A DNA stretch of 64,000 nucleotides from Paractinoplanes ferrugineus (lineage in GTDB: Bacteria > Actinomycetota > Actinomycetes > Mycobacteriales > Micromonosporaceae): contig NZ_BOMM01000029.1 of assembly GCF_016862195.1 (NCBI RefSeq), positions 167,668-231,667 on the forward strand. The letters run 5' to 3'. A model generated the notes under the pieces. The model made no database searches, was not told the DNA's origin, and was given only the letters and a program-made list of their open reading frames with translations. Position numbers and translations under genes: made by a program. Each line of letters begins with the position of its first letter. Position 1 is the first letter of the stretch. Shown here in pieces: positions 51,042 to 61,800 of the stretch.

Positions 51042-51968
51042 GTGAGTGTTTTAGAGGGTTGTAGCTCGGGCTTGTTGGAGGGTGCGGCGTTGCTGTCGTG
51101 CGGCGGGCTTGCCGCGGGCGACGCGACGCAGCATCTGGTTGATCGCGGCCCAGCGGATCATCTCCTCGGAGACTTCCGGGTCGCGTTCGTAGTCGCGGGC
51201 CAGCCGGCGGTGGGCGGTCAGCCATGCCAGCGTTCGTTCGACAACCCATCGCTTCCGGTGCACCTCGAACCCGCGCTGCTCGGGCGGCTTGCGGACGATG
51301 TCGATCACCATGCTCAAGGTGCGGGCGGCCCAGTCGAGTAGCCGGCCGGCGAAGCCCTGGTCAGCGAACACGAACCGGATCGGGGTGAACAGATAGACGC
51401 TCAGCAGCGCCGTTCTGGCGCCGTCACGGTCCTGCCACGACGCGGCCAAAACGGTGACGCTTACCAGCAGGCCGAGAGTGTCGGTGACGATGAATCGCTT
51501 ACGCCCGTTGATTTTCTTGCCTGCGTCGTAGCCGCGGGTGTCGCGGCTGACGGTGTCGGCGGCCTTGACCGATTGCGAGTCGATGACCCCGGCCGAGGGT
51601 TCGGCGTTACGGCCCTCGGCCAGGCGGATCTGCTCACGTAGTTCGTCGAGGATCCGTTCGGTGACGCCGCGTTCCTTCCACCGCTGGAACCAGCCGTAGA
51701 CGGTCTGCCAGGGAGGGAAATCCACCGGCAGTTGGCGCCAGGAACACCCGGACCGGTCGAGATACAAGATCGCGTCCACGATGTCGCGGAACGGATGCTT
51801 CGGGATCCGACCGGGTTCCTTGATCAGCGGGAGCATCGGCTCGATGATCTCCCACTGCTCATCGGTCAGATCCGACGGATACACGCGTTGACGACCCACC
51901 CTACGACCATCGCGCAGCCCTGAAGATCACCGCGGACACGCCGTCCGGCACTCCTCAGAAACACTCAC
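51042..51968 (-). mobile_element. IS5-family element (IS1031-like group)
   Basis: 927 bp. Terminal inverted repeats of about 17 bases (GTGAGTGTTT core, two or three mismatches beyond). TCA at 51039-51041 and 51969-51971 is a 3-bp TNA target duplication, typical of the IS1031 group. Confidence 0.85.
51051..51899 (-). CDS. IS5-family transposase
   Basis: 282 residues. DUF4096 N-terminus (LTDEQWEIIEPMLPLI, FRDIVDAILYLDRSGCSWRQ), DDE core with AGVIDSQSVKAADTV (D), FVFADQGFAGRLLDW (D) and EVHRKRWVVERTLAWLTAHR (E). Intact single frame, so the element may be active. Reads toward the left. Confidence 0.92.
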   Translation of the reverse strand: MGRQRVYPSDLTDEQWEIIEPMLPLIKEPGRIPKHPFRDIVDAILYLDRSGCSWRQLPVDFPPWQTVYGWFQRWKERGVTERILDELREQIRLAEGRNAEPSAGVIDSQSVKAADTVSRDTRGYDAGKKINGRKRFIVTDTLGLLVSVTVLAASWQDRDGARTALLSVYLFTPIRFVFADQGFAGRLLDWAARTLSMVIDIVRKPPEQRGFEVHRKRWVVERTLAWLTAHRRLARDYERDPEVSEEMIRWAAINQMLRRVARGKPAARQQRRTLQQARATTL

Positions 51969-52230
51969 TCAGTGCTAGACGCGGCCAGTGTTGCATCTCG
52001 ACCTCCTTAACCGATCCCGGGGTACATGCTCGATACTTCCGCAGGAGAACATGATCATTACCTCTCGAAAATCGTCCCTTCGGACGAGCCATTCCGACCT
52101 GGGTTGCGTTAACGTGCAGAACAGGAAGATCCACTGTGGGTGGTACGATAACGGACCGTTTCACCTGGTATCTGTTGCCCACCGCATGTCCAGGTGTAGT
52201 CGCCGCTGGACGCCTCGGAGGCTGAGTCAG

Positions 52231-53430
52231 ATGCCGGTCCGGTACATGGGAACCAAACGGTACCTCGCGGCGGATGTAAGAGCAGCGATCGAGTCGGTTC
52301 AGCCAGCTGGACCAGTGGTCGACCTCTTCTCAGGGATCGGAGCCGTGGCGTCGGCGCTCTCGCCTGACCACCATGTCATCACAAACGATGCCCTCAGTTT
52401 CACCACGGTATTAGCTCGCGCACGCTTCGGCCCCGGACGTCGAAGCGAAGCCGCTGACCTATTGCCGAGAATCTGCGCGCGTTATCGAGAGCGAGAAAAC
52501 GAACTGAGGGCCGCCTACGGAACGGAGCTTGCCGCAGAATCTGCGGCGTTGAAGGGCAGCTGGGAGAAACTAGCAAGATTCATGTTGGAGCACCCACACG
52601 TTGGCACAGACGCCGATACTATGAGTTTGGCGAAGAGCCACGCCGGATCCGAAACAAGTGACCGATATAGCCTTACGACTTTGTACTTCGCTGCCGGCTA
52701 CTTCAGCGTTCGCCAGGCAATCCAGATTGATTCACTGAGATGCGCCATCGACCAAGAAGCCATACGTAAAGCCGACTGGGACTGGATGACGGCTTCATGG
52801 CTTAGCTCAACAGCCTCTGTCATGAACGCACCAGGCCACACGGCGCAATATTTAAGGGTGTCGGGCGATCTCTCGCAGACGAGGGTCCGACGTGCGTGGT
52901 CCAGGGATATCTGGAACGTCTTCGTCGACCGTGTAGCTGCGTTAGTTCAGGAAGGAACACCTGATTGGCGAGCTGGTAACGTCGCCTGCAGTTTTGATGC
53001 CCTCGATTTCATCTCATCCGACGCATTAAAAGGCGCCGGCGTCGTGTATGCCGATCCTCCATACACAAAGGATCACTACTCGCGCTATTACCACGTTTAC
53101 GAGACCCTTTACCGGTACGACTACCCGGCTTCGGTCGGCGCGGGCCGATATCGCGACGATCGTTTTGTCACCGACTTTTCAGTAAAATCCAGGGTAGAGG
53201 AAGCATTTGAGGCGCTTGCATCTGGTGTTAAGTCGAGGGGCCTGCCCTTGGTGCTCTCCTACCCGGATAATGGGCTGCTCGTACTCGCAGGGGTAAACCT
53301 TTTTGGCCTACTCGCGTCAAAATTCGACTCCGTTGTTCTCAGGAGCCACGCGCATAGCCATTCCACTCTCGGCGCAGCGGGCGGAAAGCAGAAGAAGAAG
53401 GCGGTGGAAAATATCTATGTCTGTTCTTGA
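52231..53430 (+). CDS. D12-class N6-adenine DNA methyltransferase
   Basis: 399 residues from ATG 52231 (GGAGG 9 bases upstream). MPVRYMGTKRYLAADVRA and VVDLFSGIGAVASAL (SAM-binding motif I, 31-38) and VVYADPPYTKDHYSRYYH (catalytic DPPY at 275-278) define a Dam/D12-type enzyme. It transfers methyl from SAM to adenine in a specific DNA sequence. Codon use is much less GC-biased than the surrounding genome. Followed by the DGQHR protein and a nuclease-like protein, so it is probably the modification part of a defence or restriction system. Confidence 0.9.
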   Translation: MPVRYMGTKRYLAADVRAAIESVQPAGPVVDLFSGIGAVASALSPDHHVITNDALSFTTVLARARFGPGRRSEAADLLPRICARYRERENELRAAYGTELAAESAALKGSWEKLARFMLEHPHVGTDADTMSLAKSHAGSETSDRYSLTTLYFAAGYFSVRQAIQIDSLRCAIDQEAIRKADWDWMTASWLSSTASVMNAPGHTAQYLRVSGDLSQTRVRRAWSRDIWNVFVDRVAALVQEGTPDWRAGNVACSFDALDFISSDALKGAGVVYADPPYTKDHYSRYYHVYETLYRYDYPASVGAGRYRDDRFVTDFSVKSRVEEAFEALASGVKSRGLPLVLSYPDNGLLVLAGVNLFGLLASKFDSVVLRSHAHSHSTLGAAGGKQKKKAVENIYVCS

Positions 53431-53627
53431 CAGAGATGTGTCGAGCCCTGACGGTACGCCCACAGAGCCCATCCCGGGACGCGACAGCCAGCGGTCCTCC
53501 GCATCTGCCTTCCACCCAGAGGGTGCCTGCAGCTTTTGGAGACTTCCCTCTTACCGAATTAACGCGATCGGCGGTCCTGCGGCCGCGCGGGGCACGGCGA
53601 CGGAGTATTTTTGCACAGGAAGCGCTG

Positions 53628-55901
53628 ATGCGACCCGTGTCTGACGACATTGAGTTCCTGCAGAATCCCAGGGCCATTGCCCGACAGGCCCGGGAGCGCC
53701 TCTCATCTCATTCCCACCGAACTGTCCCCCGCAAGGAAATACAGTCCTATGAGGACCAAGGGTGGGCGGTTGAATCCTTCGGGCAGAGAACCGCGCGGAT
53801 GCGCCTACTTAAAGACGATGATGTCGCCTTCCGCGATCGGGTATGGGCGACATTTGCCCGCCTTCAATTCGATGTCATGAACTCCGGCGACGGCTTTGAG
53901 ATCGGAATAAGTTCAGGAGAAAGGGCGCGATTCTCCGTTCTGGCAGCGGACAATGAGACAGCTCTAGCTATCCAGTGCGTTTCTTTCCCGGACGTTCGGT
54001 CATCGCAACTGAAGGCCGAGATTCAAGCCCTTCGCGATGTACGAATCGAAACTATTCGGGCGCTTCGACGAATCTTTCCCGACAGAAAGACGAAGGTTAT
54101 ACTCGCAACTAAGAATATCGCTGTCATGCCGAACGCCCAGGAACTTCTGAGTTCTGCTGACATCACTCACCTGGATGAAGAATCGGTTAGCTACTTCCTG
54201 TTGCTGGCGGACCATCTCGGTAAGGCCGCACGATTCCAGCTCCTAGGCAACTTGTTTGCTGGACAGCGAATACAGGGCCTTGACTCAGAAGTCAATGCCC
54301 TACGCGGTAAAATGGGCGGACAAACTTACTACTCATTCGCAATCGAACCTGACAGATTGCTTAAGATTGCCTACGTACTGCACCGGAACCGGGCTAACAG
54401 CGATCTTATGCCCACATACCAGCGTTTAATAAGGCGATCGAGACTTCAAGAGGTTTCTAGATTTGTCGAGTCCGGCGGGTTTTTCCCGAACTCAATCATT
54501 CTGAATCTCGACACGGGGCGGTCCCCGCGCTTTGATGCAGTATCGAAGTCAGTTGATGGACCCGTAATGGGTGTCTTGCATCTACCGCAAACATACCGTT
54601 CTGCATATATTATCGACGGTCAGCATCGGCTATATGGGTATGCCAATTCTGAGCGAGCGGCATCGGAGCTGATCCCCGTCGTAGCGTTCGTAAACTTGCC
54701 TCAGTCGGAGCAGATCCGGCTCTTTATGCAGATCAACGAGAATCAACAGGCGGTTCCAAAGAATTTGCGCAATACTCTGAATGCCGACTTGTTGTGGGAA
54801 TCGGATGATCTCCGGGAGAGAAGTAGGGCTCTCAAGCTACGTATTGCTCAGCATCTAGGCGAATCGAAGGTGTCGCCCATCCATGGAAGAGTCATCCTAG
54901 GCGAGAATACGAGAACAGCATTGCGCTGTCTAACAATCGAAGCAATCAGCAATGGTTTGACGCGCGGCAACCTCGTAGGAACCTTCAATAAGGCAAGCGT
55001 CAAAGAGGTTGGAACTTTCTACGCCGGCACCAACGACGCAACTTTTGCGATTCTCGTCCCGTTCTTAGAGAGCTGCCTACGCCATATTCGCGATGAACTC
55101 TCGGCTCAATGGTTACTGGGTAGCGCTGAGGGCGGATTTGTCTTCATCAACTCTGGCGTCGAGTCCTTGCTACGAATCACTAGCGATATTGTCGACCACC
55201 TGAAACTTCAAGGAGTGGCAGATCCCCGCGTCACGCCTACGGAGGAAGTGTACAGCCAATCGCTGGTGTATCTCGACGCTGTAATCGAATACCTTCAGTC
55301 ACTGGGTATCGAGCAGGCTGCGGAATACCGCCGAATGTACGGATCCGGTGGAACTACGAGGTACTGGCGACGGCTCCAACTCGCTATACGAGAAAAGCTC
55401 CCTGATTTCGATCCCCCTGGTCTGAGCGAATTCCTTGAAGACGAGGCCAAGACGTTCAACACCGAGTCCTTCAAAATGATCCGTGAGATCGAGACCTTCC
55501 TAAATGAAGACGTTGAGCGCCGGCTCAAGGAAAAGTATGGGGAGAAGAATTGGTTTGCATTAGGTGTACCGCGCAAGGTTCGTGAATCGTCGATGACATT
55601 GGCGGCCCAAAAGAATGTCGACCTTCCGCCCGACAAGCAGGTTGGATACTGGGACTGCCTTCACATGATCGATTACCACGCAATCGTCACGAATAGCCAA
55701 GAAATATGGTCAGAGCTTTTCGCCAAGCGATATACGCTTCCCGACAGCGGGAACCCTAGGGCAAGTTGGAGGTCGCGCTCCAGTTGGATGACTGAACTGA
55801 ACCGAATTCGCAACGAGAACGTTCACACTTATACTGTCAAGCCAAACGAGTACGAGTTTCTTGTTAAGGTCGCGGGTTGGCTGCTGGCAGAGGAAGAGTA
55901 A
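53628..55901 (+). CDS. DGQHR-domain protein with HEPN-like C-terminus
   Basis: 757 residues from ATG 53628 (AGGAAG upstream); a TTG at 53427 overlapping the methylase stop would add 67 residues. The N-terminal 100-150 residues look like a degenerate restriction-endonuclease fold (FRDRVWATFARLQFDV; the usual E-x-K strand reads ALAIQCVSF). The DGQHR motif at 330-334 (YIIDGQHRLYGYANSERAAS) is typical of DndB-like and DpdB-like proteins. The C-terminus contains WMTELNRIRNENVHTYTV, with RNENVH at about 728-733 fitting the R-x4-H signature of HEPN ribonucleases. AT-richer than the genome average. Probably the sensor or regulator of the island. Confidence 0.75.
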   Translation: MRPVSDDIEFLQNPRAIARQARERLSSHSHRTVPRKEIQSYEDQGWAVESFGQRTARMRLLKDDDVAFRDRVWATFARLQFDVMNSGDGFEIGISSGERARFSVLAADNETALAIQCVSFPDVRSSQLKAEIQALRDVRIETIRALRRIFPDRKTKVILATKNIAVMPNAQELLSSADITHLDEESVSYFLLLADHLGKAARFQLLGNLFAGQRIQGLDSEVNALRGKMGGQTYYSFAIEPDRLLKIAYVLHRNRANSDLMPTYQRLIRRSRLQEVSRFVESGGFFPNSIILNLDTGRSPRFDAVSKSVDGPVMGVLHLPQTYRSAYIIDGQHRLYGYANSERAASELIPVVAFVNLPQSEQIRLFMQINENQQAVPKNLRNTLNADLLWESDDLRERSRALKLRIAQHLGESKVSPIHGRVILGENTRTALRCLTIEAISNGLTRGNLVGTFNKASVKEVGTFYAGTNDATFAILVPFLESCLRHIRDELSAQWLLGSAEGGFVFINSGVESLLRITSDIVDHLKLQGVADPRVTPTEEVYSQSLVYLDAVIEYLQSLGIEQAAEYRRMYGSGGTTRYWRRLQLAIREKLPDFDPPGLSEFLEDEAKTFNTESFKMIREIETFLNEDVERRLKEKYGEKNWFALGVPRKVRESSMTLAAQKNVDLPPDKQVGYWDCLHMIDYHAIVTNSQEIWSELFAKRYTLPDSGNPRASWRSRSSWMTELNRIRNENVHTYTVKPNEYEFLVKVAGWLLAEEE

Positions 55902-56142
55902 GCCCATTCGGCTTTCTTTAGATGTTGGCGTCGATGTTGATCGGTGAAGACGCTTGGCGCAAAGACTCCCTTCTTGGGACCGTTGACGGCAGCCGCGAGG
56001 ATCTTCAAGGGACACACCGAGAAGCGTTTAAGGATCTAGCCCGAGGTCCTGACGGGCTAGATGGACTAACGATGTAATTGCCGTCTGATGGCAACTCGCC
56101 CGTACCGCTTGGCATCTGGACCGCGCATGTTCGGTAGATAAT

Positions 56143-57234
56143 ATGCACATGCCTAGCCTGTTCGCACCCAAGGTCCCTGACAACAAGGCGAACCCGCTCT
56201 TCCTTAACTTTCGCGACTCACCTGCATTCCGACCTGCGCGAGTACTCATGGACGCGATATATTCTCAATATCGCGACAAAGATGGGAGTTTCATCCAGGA
56301 ATTCCAGACGAGAGGTTTCTCTGCAAGAGTTTGGGAGCTCTCACTATTTGCTTACTTGCAAGAGGCTGAGCTCGAAATTGACGAATCGTTCGTCTTCCCC
56401 GACTACGTGATTACTGCACCGCATCCCATGGCCATCGAGGCCGCCACTAGTCAGCCCGCCGAAAACGCTCCGAAAGTCCAGAGCGCTGCCGTGTCTTCTG
56501 TCGTTCCATCCGACCTAGTGGAGGGCCAACGCGAACTCGTCTTCCAAGTAGCCAAGGCACTCCGACGTAAGCTACTGCATCGCAATGCTGCTGGGCTCGC
56601 TTACTGGCAACATCCCCACACGGCCGGCAGGCCCTTCGTTATCGCGGTCGAGGCCTTCCATAACTCAAGCTCACTATTTTACTCGGACGCCGTCATAATT
56701 CAATACCTATACGGCCAGAGGCCCGTCGGCGAACACGACGAACTTGGCACTCTGACGATCAAATCCGAGTCGATTGGGACACACCACTGGAAAGGTCGGG
56801 AGATTCCGAGCGGACTCTTCGATCTACCGGAAGCAGCCGATTTAAGTGCGGTCTTGTTCTCCAACGGTTCAACCGTTTCACAATTCAATCGCATAGCAGT
56901 TCAGGAGGGCATCGGTTTGTCGGAGAAGATCATCGTCATGCGACTCGGCACCTGCCTAAATCGCGACCCAAACGCCAGTGAACCGGCCCCTTTCGAATAT
57001 ATCGTTGGGGAAGCTGATGCACCTTATGAGTCGTTCAGTCAAGTACTGACAGTCATGCACAATCCGAACGCCAAGGTACCGTTGCCTGACGGAGCCTTTC
57101 CGAATGTGGCCGAATGTCGTCTTGAGGATGACGGACGCCTTTCTGTAATTTCCTCGGGCTTCCATCCGTTTACGAGCATCACTCAGATCCTCACATCTGC
57201 AAAGCGCCATGAGGGCGAAGTTGATGAACAATGA
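56143..57234 (+). CDS. Probable PD-(D/E)XK-type nuclease of the defence island
   Basis: 363 residues. The pattern SARVWELSLFAYLQEAELEI (E65), FVFPDYVI (D87) and MAIEAATSQ (E99) is spaced like the E...PD...E-x-x core of PD-(D/E)XK restriction-like enzymes, although the usual Lys is not obvious (EAAT). The remainder is alpha/beta without recognised motifs. AT-rich codon use like its two neighbours. Could supply restriction activity for the methylase; unproven. Confidence 0.5.
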   Translation: MHMPSLFAPKVPDNKANPLFLNFRDSPAFRPARVLMDAIYSQYRDKDGSFIQEFQTRGFSARVWELSLFAYLQEAELEIDESFVFPDYVITAPHPMAIEAATSQPAENAPKVQSAAVSSVVPSDLVEGQRELVFQVAKALRRKLLHRNAAGLAYWQHPHTAGRPFVIAVEAFHNSSSLFYSDAVIIQYLYGQRPVGEHDELGTLTIKSESIGTHHWKGREIPSGLFDLPEAADLSAVLFSNGSTVSQFNRIAVQEGIGLSEKIIVMRLGTCLNRDPNASEPAPFEYIVGEADAPYESFSQVLTVMHNPNAKVPLPDGAFPNVAECRLEDDGRLSVISSGFHPFTSITQILTSAKRHEGEVDEQ

Positions 57235-57500
57235 AATCGGACACACCGTAGCTGCTTGTCCACATTGGTATTGCTCGCGGACGCCCTGGCGAGCGGTGCT
57301 GATTTGCTTCGCGCGCGATTGCAAGTTTAGGCCTTGAGGCTCCCGCCAGTTGACAAACTTATAGTTGCGGCTATCGCGTGTTCCTTATATGTATCTCCGG
57401 GTGCGCAAATCCCCTTGGGTAAGGGGCGGCGCAGTGCGAGTCACGATGCCCAGGTCACCTCGCGCGAAGCGATCACCGTGTGAATATCGCTCGTGTTGGG

Positions 57501-57572
57501 CTCCGGACACATATCAAAGACACGAAGATCGGCCGGGGTGCAAACCTCGGCCATCAGTGTTTCTGGGCCAGG
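57501..57572. repeat. Right attachment repeat (attR)
   Basis: Matches 38398-38469 (39 of 39 and 29 of 29 bases in two blocks separated by four mismatched bases). Marks the right end of the element and the start of the decayed second recombinase. Confidence 0.8.
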
Positions 57573-58345
57573 GCGATAGATGAGCCGCAGGCCGATCCGG
57601 CTGTAGAGGCTCCGCCTTGTCGCGCGGATCAGCGTCTCGAAGCAGGCGGAACAGGTCGTTGAAGGCGTCCGCGATGGTGTCGAGCTGGTCGCCGCTCATT
57701 CTCTGGGGTGGCACCTCGGTGAGGCCGAGCCGCGCCTGAGCGGCCTTCCTGGTCGCGGTCGCTTCGCTGATCCAGCCGGCGATGAGTGCTGGGTCGCCGC
57801 AGGCATCGAGTGTCGCCCGGTACCGGTCGAGCTTGGCGTCCGCGTCGGCGATGGTCAGGTGCAGCTTCTCGATCTCGTTAGGGACGTCATAGTTTGCGAA
57901 TTCCGCGCGGTACTGAGCGTCGGCGACCCGGGCGAGGTTGTCGGCGAGCGTCGTTCCGGTCAGTTCCTCACGAAGGAAACGGTCGATCGGGTCGGTGATC
58001 GCGTCCTCGCGCAGGTAGAGCGCGGGCGGATGGCTGACCTTGTGCTGGCGGACGAAGTCTCGGCTCGCGGTGCCCCGGCAGTAGAGGCGTCCGTGGTTCG
58101 GGTTGCCGACCATCTTTCGCTCGCACAGCCCGCAGGTGATCAGGCCGCGGAACAGGTAGGGGTGGCCGGTGTGTCGTGGCGCCGGCCGGCGCCGCCGATG
58201 GTTCAGCGCTTCTTGACGGTATGCTGCGCTCGCTCGTAGACGTCGGTGCTGATCAGCGGCGTATGCGACTCGGTGCGCGACCAGACCCACTGGCTTTGGT
58301 CGTTCCATCGGTGCCGGTTCTCGTGACCGAGCGCCACGTGAGCCC
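57514..58345 (-). pseudogene. Decayed second large serine recombinase
   Basis: C-terminal half of a recombinase closely related to the one at 38371: zinc-ribbon GLITCGLCERKMVGNPNHGR, coiled-coil and tail are alignable. It has lost the N-terminal catalytic domain; frameshifts are visible near 57610 (extra C after GAG) and near 58210 (stop after KKR). It is read antisense to the attR repeat, the same geometry as the intact copy at attL. Confidence 0.85.
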
Positions 58346-58863
58346 AGTCTGCAGCAAGGCGTCGCGGACATCATGCCGGAATCGGCCGTGGCTGCGGAGC
58401 GACGATTCCCGGCCACGCTTAGCAAACTCCTCGGTCGCCCCGTGACATGGACAACGGCTCACATTCCGATCGGATACGGCACCATGCGCTGCTCTTCTGT
58501 CGGGCGCAGGCGTGCCGGTTCCCCCGGCACCCCGCACGACCAGGCACCCAATGCACTTCCAGCCACCGTCCGCACAGCCGCAGATATGTCAGTCCGCCGT
58601 TGCCAACGGTTCCGATTATCGGCTTGTGTCAGTTTTGCGGCGATCTGCCGGGCGGTCAGGAAAGCCAGCGTCGCTGACCAGCGCCGGATAAGTCAGGCGG
58701 GCCGAGGCGATCCAGACAGCCCGCGCCAGCACGCCGATCGCCGCCCGAGCCCAACGTTCTCGTCGGCACCGGACCAGCCGCCTCGCACTCTTGATCTCAC
58801 CGATGGGCGTTGCCCCCGCAACCGCCCGGCACTCAGCGCCAGAGCAATCCGATACGTGCAAAG
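58346..58863. other. 518 bases of decayed DNA beyond the second recombinase
   Basis: No intact gene. A minus-strand frame at 58616-58861 gives AVAGATPIGEIKSARRLVRC, which may be a transposase fragment, without a start site. No RNA gene seen. Confidence 0.35.
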
Positions 58864-61800
58864 TCAGAAAAGGCCCCCGCCTCGATCACGGAGCACCGCC
58901 GCCGCCAGCACACTCACCACGTCCGGCCACCGCGCCAGCAGCACCGGCAGCGCTGTCGTCCACTCCCCGAGCGCGAGCGCCTCCCCCACCAGCCGCGCCG
59001 CCTTCCGGTCATCCACCGACTCCGCGATGCCGACAAGCGCCTCGGCCAACGAATCCGGCGCCGTGATCCGCCGGGCCAGCCGCTCGGCCCGTTCCGTTTC
59101 GCCTTGCTCCGCACGCGCGCGGGCCACGACGGAGAATCCGTGAGCCGCCCAGTCAGGGCGCAGGATGGTCGCAGCCATCTCCTCCGCCCGATCGAGTTCG
59201 CCCAGCAGAACGAGCGCTTCGACCAGGTTCGCCAGGGGCCCGGCTCGCTCCGCATGGCTGGTGATCGTCCGAAGGCTCACCTCCGCCTCGGCGATCAGCT
59301 CCCGGCAAGCCGCGGCGTCACCGGCCCGCACCGCCGACCGGGCCGCAGCGACAAGACAAGAGCAGCGATCACCCGGATGCGTGACCCCCCGTGCCAGTTC
59401 CACAGCCTCCTCCGCCGCACCGAGAGCCAGAGCCGCCGGGACGACCCGGGTCATCGCTCGCGAAACTCTTCCCGGACTCACCCTCCGCGCCTGGTCCAGC
59501 GACGCGTCGAGCAACTCGCGGGCACGGTCGAAACCACCGGCACGGGCACAGGTTCGACTCAAGATGGCATAGGCCATCGTCGCCATGTACGGATCGGTCA
59601 TGCCACGCACCGGCACCTCGGCCGCCGCGAGGAGATCCAGCGCCCATTCCGCGCCCATCACCGACAGTCCGCAGGCGATGAGATGCTCCGCATGACCGGC
59701 CGCGAACTCGCCGGTAGTGACTCGCCTGACCACCGCGTCCACCTCGGCGAAGAGACGCCGTGCCCGATCGAGATCGCCCACCTCAGCGAGCGCTTCAGCG
59801 ATCAACGCCCGCTCATGAGCCCGCTCGACCACTGTGTCCGTGTCACGCAGGAGTCGCTCAACCTCGATCGCCAGATCCCGGGCGCGACTGTAATCACCAG
59901 CATCGGCTACGAGGACGGCGACGTCGGCGAGCTCGCGCCAGTGGCGCAGCGCGCGAACCGCCTGCTCCGCCGCCTCGGTCAGACGCTCAGCGCAGGTCGC
60001 CTCACCTGCCCGGATCGCGGCAGCCGCCGCATAGCGAAGAGCCGCGAACAGGCCCTCGTGATCACTGATCGTCGAAGCCGCGTGTTCGGCCGTCGCGAAG
60101 TCCGCGGCATCGGCCGCGGATCGGCACCGACAGCCCTGCAGGTGGTCTCGCAGTTGTTCAACGGCTTCGTCCCGGACGACGCGCTCCGCCCACGCCACGT
60201 CTCCGACCTCGACCGCCGCCGAAATGACACTCTGGAAGCCGGCGCAGCGTTGGTCGGGATCGGTGAGCCGGCCCGCGATGTGTTCCACCTCTGTCGTCAG
60301 ACGCCGGCCGCCGTCTCGGTCACCCATGGCTACGAGCGTCATGGCCGCCGAGCCGAGTGCACGGCAGCGGGCATACTCGTCCAATTTCCGAGCCGTGGAG
60401 ATCCCCTCGCCGATCAGCGCCTCAGCCTGCCGCCGATCTCCCAGCACCGAGACCGTTCCCGCGACGGTGATCAGCGCCAAAGCCAGGCTCTGCGGATCCT
60501 CGCCACACCGGGCCGACTCCACGGCCTCTCGGCAGAGGGTCGATGCCTGATCCCGGTCGGGGACTTCCGCGGCGACCGCAGCGAGGCCTGCGGCGCGCAC
60601 TGCTGGGTCTGAGATATCGCGGATGATCCGCACCGCGTAAGAGGACATCCCCGCTCGGGCGATGGTCGTCGCAACCGATAAGACGGTCTCGGGAATCGCG
60701 GATTCCACGGCGATCACCGCCTCCTCGACGAATTCCGTCGCCGCTTCGGGTCTCCCCGTCTCGGCGAGCGCTTGTCCGACGCAGGCAAGGGCCTCGGCCC
60801 GAAAATCGGGGTAGGAGATGCCACGGGCCAGGTGACCCGCCCGAACCGGTAGGCCGATCCTGGCCCACACCGCCGGAAGTGTCCTCGGCGTGCGTCGGTT
60901 GCGGTCCTGCAGGTCGTTGCGGCGGGCCGACAGGACGGCGAGCGCGCCCAGGTCGGGCTCCTCAGCCGCCAGCAGCAAGTTCTGGACCGTCGTGACCTCG
61001 GTGATGGCGGCGGTGTCGCCGCCGGTCAGGGCGAGCATCAGGTCGTGGCGGGCCGGTTCGCTCACCAGCGCCGTCAGCCTGGCGAGGCCCCCCTTCAGCT
61101 CGAGCAACCGGGGATAGCCGCGCAACAGGTACTCCGGGGTCTCCGGCGGCCATTCCCGATAGGAGTCGGCCCAGGCGTGCAACCGGGTCTGGTAATCGAC
61201 AAGCCTCGCCGGGCCCATGTACCGGCAGGCGGCGTTGTGAATCTCCTCGTGCCCAAGAAGGTAGACCTCGTCCGGCTTCCACTCGCCAGCGCGGCGGGTG
61301 AAGGTCCGGCCCGCCACCGAGTGCAAGATGTCCTCGATCTCGGCGAGATCGGCGCCGGTGATCTCCCGGAGATCCGTCGCCGACAGACCACCCCGGGCTG
61401 CGGTGATCAGGCCGAGCAGGTCCTGTTCGAGCTGGGTGCCGCCGTGCAGGCGCCGGATCTCCGACTTGCCGAGCCGTTCGACGTCGCGGGCGTGCGCGGA
61501 CTGGCCCAGCAGCCGGACGATGTTGGCGTCGCGGAGTGGGTGCCAGTCGGGCACGTCGTCGGGGATCGGTGGGTTGGGGCGACCGGCGACGATGACCCGC
61601 ATCCCGGAAGGAAGATGTCCGGGCAGCAGGGCCGCGATGCTGTGGGCCTCCGGTCCGGTGGTCATACCGCGATCCTCGTCGAGTCCGTCGACGACGAGGA
61701 TCAGCCGGCTTCCGCCCGCCTGGCACGCCGCGGCGGCCCGGCTCAGCAGGTCGAGCAGACAGGCTTCGCGGGTGGCCTCGCCCGCGGCGATCGGCAGTTC

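Larger units (their letters stand above)
38398..57539. mobile_element. Integrative (conjugative-type) element in tRNA-Leu, 19.1 kb
   Basis: A 39-bp perfect direct repeat bounds the region: 38398-38436 at the tRNA 3' end and 57501-57539. Inside are a large serine recombinase, an FtsK/TraB-like DNA translocase, small transfer-type membrane proteins, HTH regulators, Nudix and HD-domain proteins and a defence-like cargo. This matches the plan of actinomycete integrative conjugative elements. No replication initiator was recognised, so it may be transfer-competent but non-replicating, or a rep gene was lost where the insertion sequences now sit. Confidence 0.8.

Noticed and set aside
53427..53627. 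Start of the DGQHR protein at TTG 53427
   Set aside because: The extra 67 residues are Pro/Arg/Ser-rich without domain character and ATG 53628 has its own AGGAAG; the TTG overlap with the methylase stop keeps it possible.
38398..57539. Interpretation as a prophage
   Set aside because: No capsid, portal, terminase or tail genes; the content is that of a transfer element with cargo.
58810..60612. 600-codon plus-strand ORF opposite the STAND gene
   Set aside because: Composition is that of a shadow frame; no domain.
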